Source of the DNA: Vigna angularis
Taxonomy: Eukaryota > Streptophyta > Magnoliopsida > Fabales > Fabaceae
Assembly: GCF_016808095.1 (NCBI RefSeq)
Contig: NC_068976.1
Span: 2,314,001-2,378,000, forward strand
Reading direction: 5' to 3'
DNA length: 64,000 nt
The translations under genes were made by a program, and so were the position numbers. The notes below the pieces were generated by a model. That model saw only the letters and a program-made list of their open reading frames with translations, searched no databases and had not been told where the DNA came from. Shown here one piece after another: positions 59,443 through 64,000 of the stretch (its first letter is position 1; each line of letters begins with the position of its first letter).

Positions 59443-60370
59443 AACTTGGTCCCCCCACTCAAAATGGCTCATTCTCCACTCCTTGGGGTCACATCACATC
59501 ACCAACCACCATCTACCAACACTCAAACACCAACATGTTCCAAAGACAAGTTGAACTGTGAGTCAAACATACTGGTTTTGACAATGGTCAACCATGTTAC
59601 CCTGATTGACTACTTCAGTTGAAGTTTTTGTACAAAGTCTGCATTTCTCTCGCGTAATCGTTTACCAAGACACTGTAAACGATTACCACAGGGTTTGTTT
59701 GGCAGACTCACTCAGCCCTTCCACAACTTGGTCCCCCCACTCAAAATGGCTCATTCTCCACTCCTTGGGGTCACATCACATCACCAACCACCATTTACCA
59801 ACACTCAAACACCAACATCTTCCAAATACAAGTGCAACTGTGAGTCAAACATACTGGTTTTGACAATGGTCACCCATGTTACCCTGACTGACTACTTCAG
59901 TTGAAGTTTCTGTACAAAGTTTGGATTTCTCTCGCGTAATCGTTTACCAAGACACTGTAAAAGATTACCATAGGATTTTTTTGGCAGACTCACTCAGCTC
60001 TTCCACAACTTGGTCCCCCCACTCAAAATGGCTCATTCCCCACTCCTTGGGGTCACATCACATCACCAACCACCATCTACCAACACTCAAACACTAACAT
60101 CTTCCAAACACAAGTGCAAATGTGACTCAAACATACTGATTTTGACAATGGTCACCCGTGTTACCCTAACTGACTACTTCAGTTGAAGTTTCTGTACAAA
60201 ACCTTGTTTTCTCTCGCGTAATCGTTTACCAGGACTGTGTAAATGTTTACAACAGGGTTTTTTGGCAAACTAACTTAGACCTTGCCCAACTTTGTTCCCC
60301 CATTGAGAATGGGTTCTTCCCCACTACTTGGGCTCACATTACATCACCTACTACCCTGTAAGACCACTGA
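59443..60370. repeat. 282-bp tandem array, right, inverted, ~3.3 units
   Basis: Units begin aacttggtccccccactc at 59443, 59725, 60007 and (diverged) 60288, a period of 282, 282 and 281 bases. The sequence is the reverse complement of the left array. The hairpin gtaatcgtttaccaagacac + gtaaacgattac occurs once per unit (59656, 59938, 60219). Confidence 0.92.
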
Positions 60371-60602
60371 AACACCAACATCTTACAAACGCAGCTGCAA
60401 CATATCTTACACAAAACTTCAGTACATACTCAAATCCACAAACCCACAAATCATAATAACAATGCTATTGAAAATAAAAATATGTGACCAAACCAAAAAC
60501 TCAATTTTTATATTATTCAACTAAATCTGATACATTACACTTTGTTTTCTTAATCTATTTACAATGATCATTTACTTTCCATTAATCAACTCAATACACA
60601 TA

Positions 60603-62120
60603 TCACTCATTTTTTATTCTAAGCACTACGGTTCCGGTGTATGGAGTCCTAAGTGCTCTTCCCTTGTAACGCCTTCGTGATCCAACCTTAATATACGTCT
60701 TCAAAGGTTGTTGATTTGTGTCAATGTCAGTAGGGGATACAAAACCAGTGTTCATGGATGGTTCTGTACAAGGCACACTTTCTCCACCGTGATCTTTATT
60801 TTGTCGTCTTGCCTTCTCTTCAGCCAATTGTGCCTCCAAACCTGCAACCCTCCTTTTAAGTTGTTCAATTAGAAATTCTTGGTCCTCTAAGGCACGCATA
60901 AAAGTTTCTCTTCGATTTCTTTTTTTGTATCTTATTTGGTCTTGGTTGGGCATCCTTTCTTGTTGGTGTTGGTCTGTATTCCTTCTTATCCTTGGTTGAA
61001 GCACCAACATAAACATCATCAACAACTTGAAATTTAACCATATATTTCAGACTACACAAGTTTTGTCAATATATCAAAACATAACAAAACTTCGGATAAC
61101 AAACCACATACCAAACCTGTCTCCATACACCGTTTTACAAACTTGTCTCCAACACTTCTATTCATCCAATGCAATATTCGTGGAAATTTATCAATTGGAC
61201 CTTCGGGTGGAACAAAATGCTCAAAAAACCATACCTAAGAAAAATAAATCATCTTAACTTCTTGTAAAAAACTAAAATCACAAAACAATAAACAAACAAT
61301 TTACATTTTACATCAACAAGTAATAATTACCTGCAGCATGTAAACACAACCATCCACGTAAACGTTTGTTGTACCTTTGCCTTTCTTCAAGCCTTCTGAA
61401 GCTTTGCACAAACTACGTAACAAAAAAGATAAACTAGACTACCCCAACAATAACTACCCAAACCACTTAAGTTGTCAACAATATTAAACATTACGGCAAA
61501 CATTTTTCCGCTACGTTTTGGAAATAAAATCTCACATATCCCTACCAATAGGTAAAGGCTACAAAAATGAGAACAAGGGATCTTTTTCTTGTGTTTTCGC
61601 ATTAGAATTTTGTATATCGAATTCAAATCCTTTGTTCCTTTACCTATGTATTTCACACATAGAATATTTCCCATTTCCTCCTTTAAGTTAATATTTTCAC
61701 CATCTGTACTCAATCCCAACCCTAAATAAAAATCATTTTCATTTATATTCAAAACTTTATTTCCAACAAAAAAACCACTACTCGAGTCGTCCCACTTACC
61801 CAATAACTCACTCAATATATTTTTACCTAGTTTAACATTTACATTCAAATCTAAAAACCACGCAAATGGAGTCTTCGCAATCAATGACCGATGCTCGTCT
61901 GTCAAGCGTTCGTTCAAAGTACATATATACTTTATCGAAAAAGAGTGACGAACGGTCAACTGCATCAACCAAAATAAAATAAGCACAACTACTAAACCCA
62001 ATAACCAAAACAAAGCGATACGAACCCCAAACCTAAACCCAAACCAAAAAACCATGGAACGAAATGGAACGACAAACCACTTACCTTCGTCGTCGGACAA
62101 TGCTCACCGGAACTTCCCAT
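60603..62120 (-). pseudogene. DUF1985-like transposon-associated plant gene, four exons, two frameshifts
   Basis: My model: exon 1 62120-62085 (12 codons), exon 2 61959-61331, exon 3 61234 to about 61115, exon 4 about 61060-60603. The splice signals GTAAGT, GATGCAG, CTTAG and GTATGT support it. Exon 2 reads LTDEHRSLIAKTPFAWFLDL and FFVGNKVLNINENDFYLGLG, the layout of DUF1985/PMD-like domains found with Ulp1-type proteases in plant transposons. Exon 3 reads VWFFEHFVPPEGPIDKFPRI. Exon 4 ends in a coiled coil, IEQLKRRVAGLEAQLAEEKA. A one-base error in a T-run near 61420 and an indel around 60940-60975 break the frame; both could be decay or sequencing error. No function is known to me. Confidence 0.65.
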
Positions 62121-62124
62121 TGCG

Positions 62125-62421
62125 CACTATAACATCTACGAAAAACAACACCTTTACGAAAATGGAGGGAGACAACACGACGCACAAAGAACCATCACAA
62201 AGAAAGCAAAATGAAGAGGCAGGGAAACGAGACCTTCATTTCCAACGAAACAGACAGGGGTATTTTGAGATTCTCACTTAAAACAAAACTTACGTACTTC
62301 CATTAAGACGGTTTTTAAGAAAAAAAAAATTAAATTAAACCTATAAACATTCGACACGTGGCGTTGTAAAAAAAGTGTGCAAAATTTGTTGTTAGAATAA
62401 CGTGGTCCATCTATAGTCCTT
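62125..62421. other. no gene; 5' flank of the DUF1985-like gene
   Basis: It probably contains the promoter of the minus-strand gene. A short plus-strand open frame (62054-62281) is an overlap by chance. Confidence 0.4.
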
Positions 62422-62700
62422 GTTCTTTTGAGTGGATTAGAGTGAGTGGATTTGAGGGGATTTGAAAGGATTTGAAGATAAATTTTTTTGTCGTTTATTT
62501 GAATGAATTTGGAGGTAAATGAGAGTGAATTTGGAAATAAATTTTTTTAATTTGTCACGTCGATACAATTCTATACTAATTCTCACAAATTTTATTTCCA
62601 AGTTCACTCTCATTTACCTCCAAATTCACTCAAATAAACGACAAAAAAATTTATCTTCAAATCCTTTCAAATCCACCCTCTCATATTCACTCAAAAGAAC
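62422..62700. mobile_element. fold-back MITE, 279 bp
   Basis: The two halves are inverted copies for about 120 bases: GTTCTTTTGAGTGGAT at the left, ATTCACTCAAAAGAAC at the right. The tcgtttatttgaatgaatttgg block mirrors ccaaattcactcaaataaacga, and only about 30 bases separate the arms. No clear target duplication was seen. The terminal word fits Mutator-derived MITEs, but the superfamily is not proven. Confidence 0.85.
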
Positions 62701-62802
62701 AATAACTCCACTTGTCTTACATACTGGTCAAGCTATCACTGTCGGAAACATCCATTGTTGTCAAACAAATATCATACCAAAAACAAAGAAAGAAAGTTAT
62801 GT

Positions 62803-63528
62803 ATGTTAGAAAAAGAAGAGAAAAGAAAGCAGAAAAAAAGAAGCATGAAGAGAGTGCTCCTACTACTAAACTCGGTTCTTCTAGCTCTAGGCACTTCCGG
62901 TGGCCCCCTCGTAATGCGTCTCTACTTCATCCACGGCGGCAACCGAATCTGGCTCTCCAGTTTCCTCGAAACCGCCGCTTTCCCTCTCATTTTCATTCCC
63001 TTAACAATCTCTCACTTTCATCCCACTTCTCATCATTCACCCAAACCTAACCTCGTCTCCATCAAACTGCCTCTCTTTCTCGCCTCCGCCGTTATCGGAA
63101 TCCTCACCGGCCTCGACGACTACCTCTACGCCTGCGGCATAGCGCGCCTTCCCGTCTCCACTTCCTCCCTTATCCAAGCCTCGCACCTCGCCTTCACCGC
63201 CATCTTCGCCTTCCTCCTCGTTAGGCACAGGTTCACGGTGTACTCAGTCAACGCCGTCGTGCTTCTCACCGTCGCGGCGGTGGTTCTGGCGCTGCGTTCC
63301 GGTGGAGACCGTCCGCCAGGCGAGTCCACGCGGCAGTACGTGATCGGTTTCGTTATGATTCTGGCGGCTGCAGCGCTGTACGGATTGGTCCTGCCGTTGA
63401 TGGAGTTGGTGTACAAACGGAGCAAGCAGCGCGTTACGTACTCTCTGGTGATGGAGATTCAGCTTGTGATGTGCTTCTTTGCTACCTTGTTCTGCACCCT
63501 TGGCATGCTCATCAATAATGACTTCAAG
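62803..63528 (+). CDS. purine permease (PUP family), first exon, partial
   Basis: Starts at ATG 62803, with a second in-frame ATG at 62845 (MKRVLLLLNSVLLALGTSGG) that fits other PUPs equally well. The exon runs to a donor at 63528|GT (NNDFK|gtttgg). Hydrophobic segments and signatures GGPLVMRLYFIHGG, GLDDYLYACGIARLPVSTSS, IQASHLAFTAIFAFLLV and YGLVLPLMELVYKRS identify the plant PUP branch of the drug/metabolite transporter superfamily. These are ten-helix proton symporters for adenine, cytokinins or alkaloids. About six to seven helices are encoded here; the rest lies beyond the window. No disruption is seen. A MITE ends about 100 bp upstream and may affect the promoter. Confidence 0.92.
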
Positions 63529-64000
63529 GTTTGGATAAGCTTTTTCTCTGTTTTTGGTTGGAAAAATATCCATCACTCAACTCTCTAATTTTTTTAACAC
63601 TTTAATTTTATGTATTCTTTCTATACAACATGTGATTATTAGATAAGATATACAAAAAGCTTGATTTTTTATTCCTATGTAAATTTTTTAGACTATATTG
63701 CATAAGAAAGAAAATAAAAGCGTTTTACAATAATTGTGCATGCCATTAAACTAAAAAGGAATATAGTATATAAAGCTTGAAGATATTTATTATAAAAATT
63801 ACTAATTGTCAGTGTAATTACAGTATAAATAAACATTCTCACTATTTACTCAAATATTTGTGTATTGTAACTTTATATTTCAATTAAATTCTTTTCATGT
63901 GTCTTTTAATTAACTAAAAGTTATTAAAACTCATGAAAGCAATTGAATTTCCTCTTCTTTTTTTTCTAATAAATCATACATTTAAATTGTGAATATTAGT
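63529..64000. other. intron of the purine permease gene (continues past window)
   Basis: AT-rich. No acceptor followed by a PUP-like exon was found before the window ends. Confidence 0.7.

Overview
This window is nuclear DNA of a flowering plant, most likely a legume (an inference from the repeat families and gene content, not proven by a single marker). It is AT-rich and gene-poor. Plant-type introns and nested transposons fill most of it. Only three host genes look intact: a four-exon 2-oxoglutarate/Fe(II) dioxygenase (6133-8841, +), an intronless ANTH-domain clathrin-adaptor gene (34013-35056, +), and the first exon of a purine permease (62803-63528, +) that runs out of the window. They share no visible pathway and are separated by transposon-rich DNA.

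Region by region. 1-1325 holds an LTR and a very short internal domain of a copia-type element. 3.7-5.2 kb holds two CACTA right ends. 9477-10639 is a Mutator-type element carrying a piece of a DEAD-box RNA helicase gene. 10913-15209 is a Mutator-type MITE (9-bp target duplication) split by a gag-only copia element (11048-15034, 5-bp target duplication). 16.7-24.4 kb is a degraded Ty3/gypsy element of the Tat type. It is split by a solo-LTR-like insertion (21838-23137), and its 3' part is split by a large non-autonomous retrotransposon (24422-29665). 29.7-34.0 kb is featureless AT-rich DNA.

35972-40212 is a CACTA element that carries a broken copy of a LON-domain gene and is itself split by a smaller CACTA element (37267-38598). 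40569-53233 holds a decayed copia element whose two LTR copies flank a 7.8-kb Mutator element (43202-50965, imperfect 10-bp target duplication). That Mutator element contains a broken transposase, a GRF zinc-finger gene, a Cassandra-like 5S-derived LTR, another LTR fragment and a 2.76-kb solo LTR. The right copia LTR is split by a third complete CACTA element, and the left copy supplies the matching empty site. 53.8-55.2 kb is a decayed plant-mobile-domain gene. 56.8-60.4 kb contains two arrays of one 282-bp monomer in opposite orientation, next to a frameshifted DUF1985-like gene (60603-62120, -) whose last exon is duplicated. A 279-bp fold-back MITE precedes the purine permease.

Two themes stand out. 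Three terminal-inverted-repeat transposons each carry non-transposase gene sequence (helicase, LON domain, GRF finger). Several otherwise unrelated elements carry clusters of short near-perfect palindromes in non-coding parts; three families share the core TAATCGATTA. Most premature stops in the gypsy element are TAG or TGA where CAG, CGA or TGG is expected, which fits decay by cytosine deamination.
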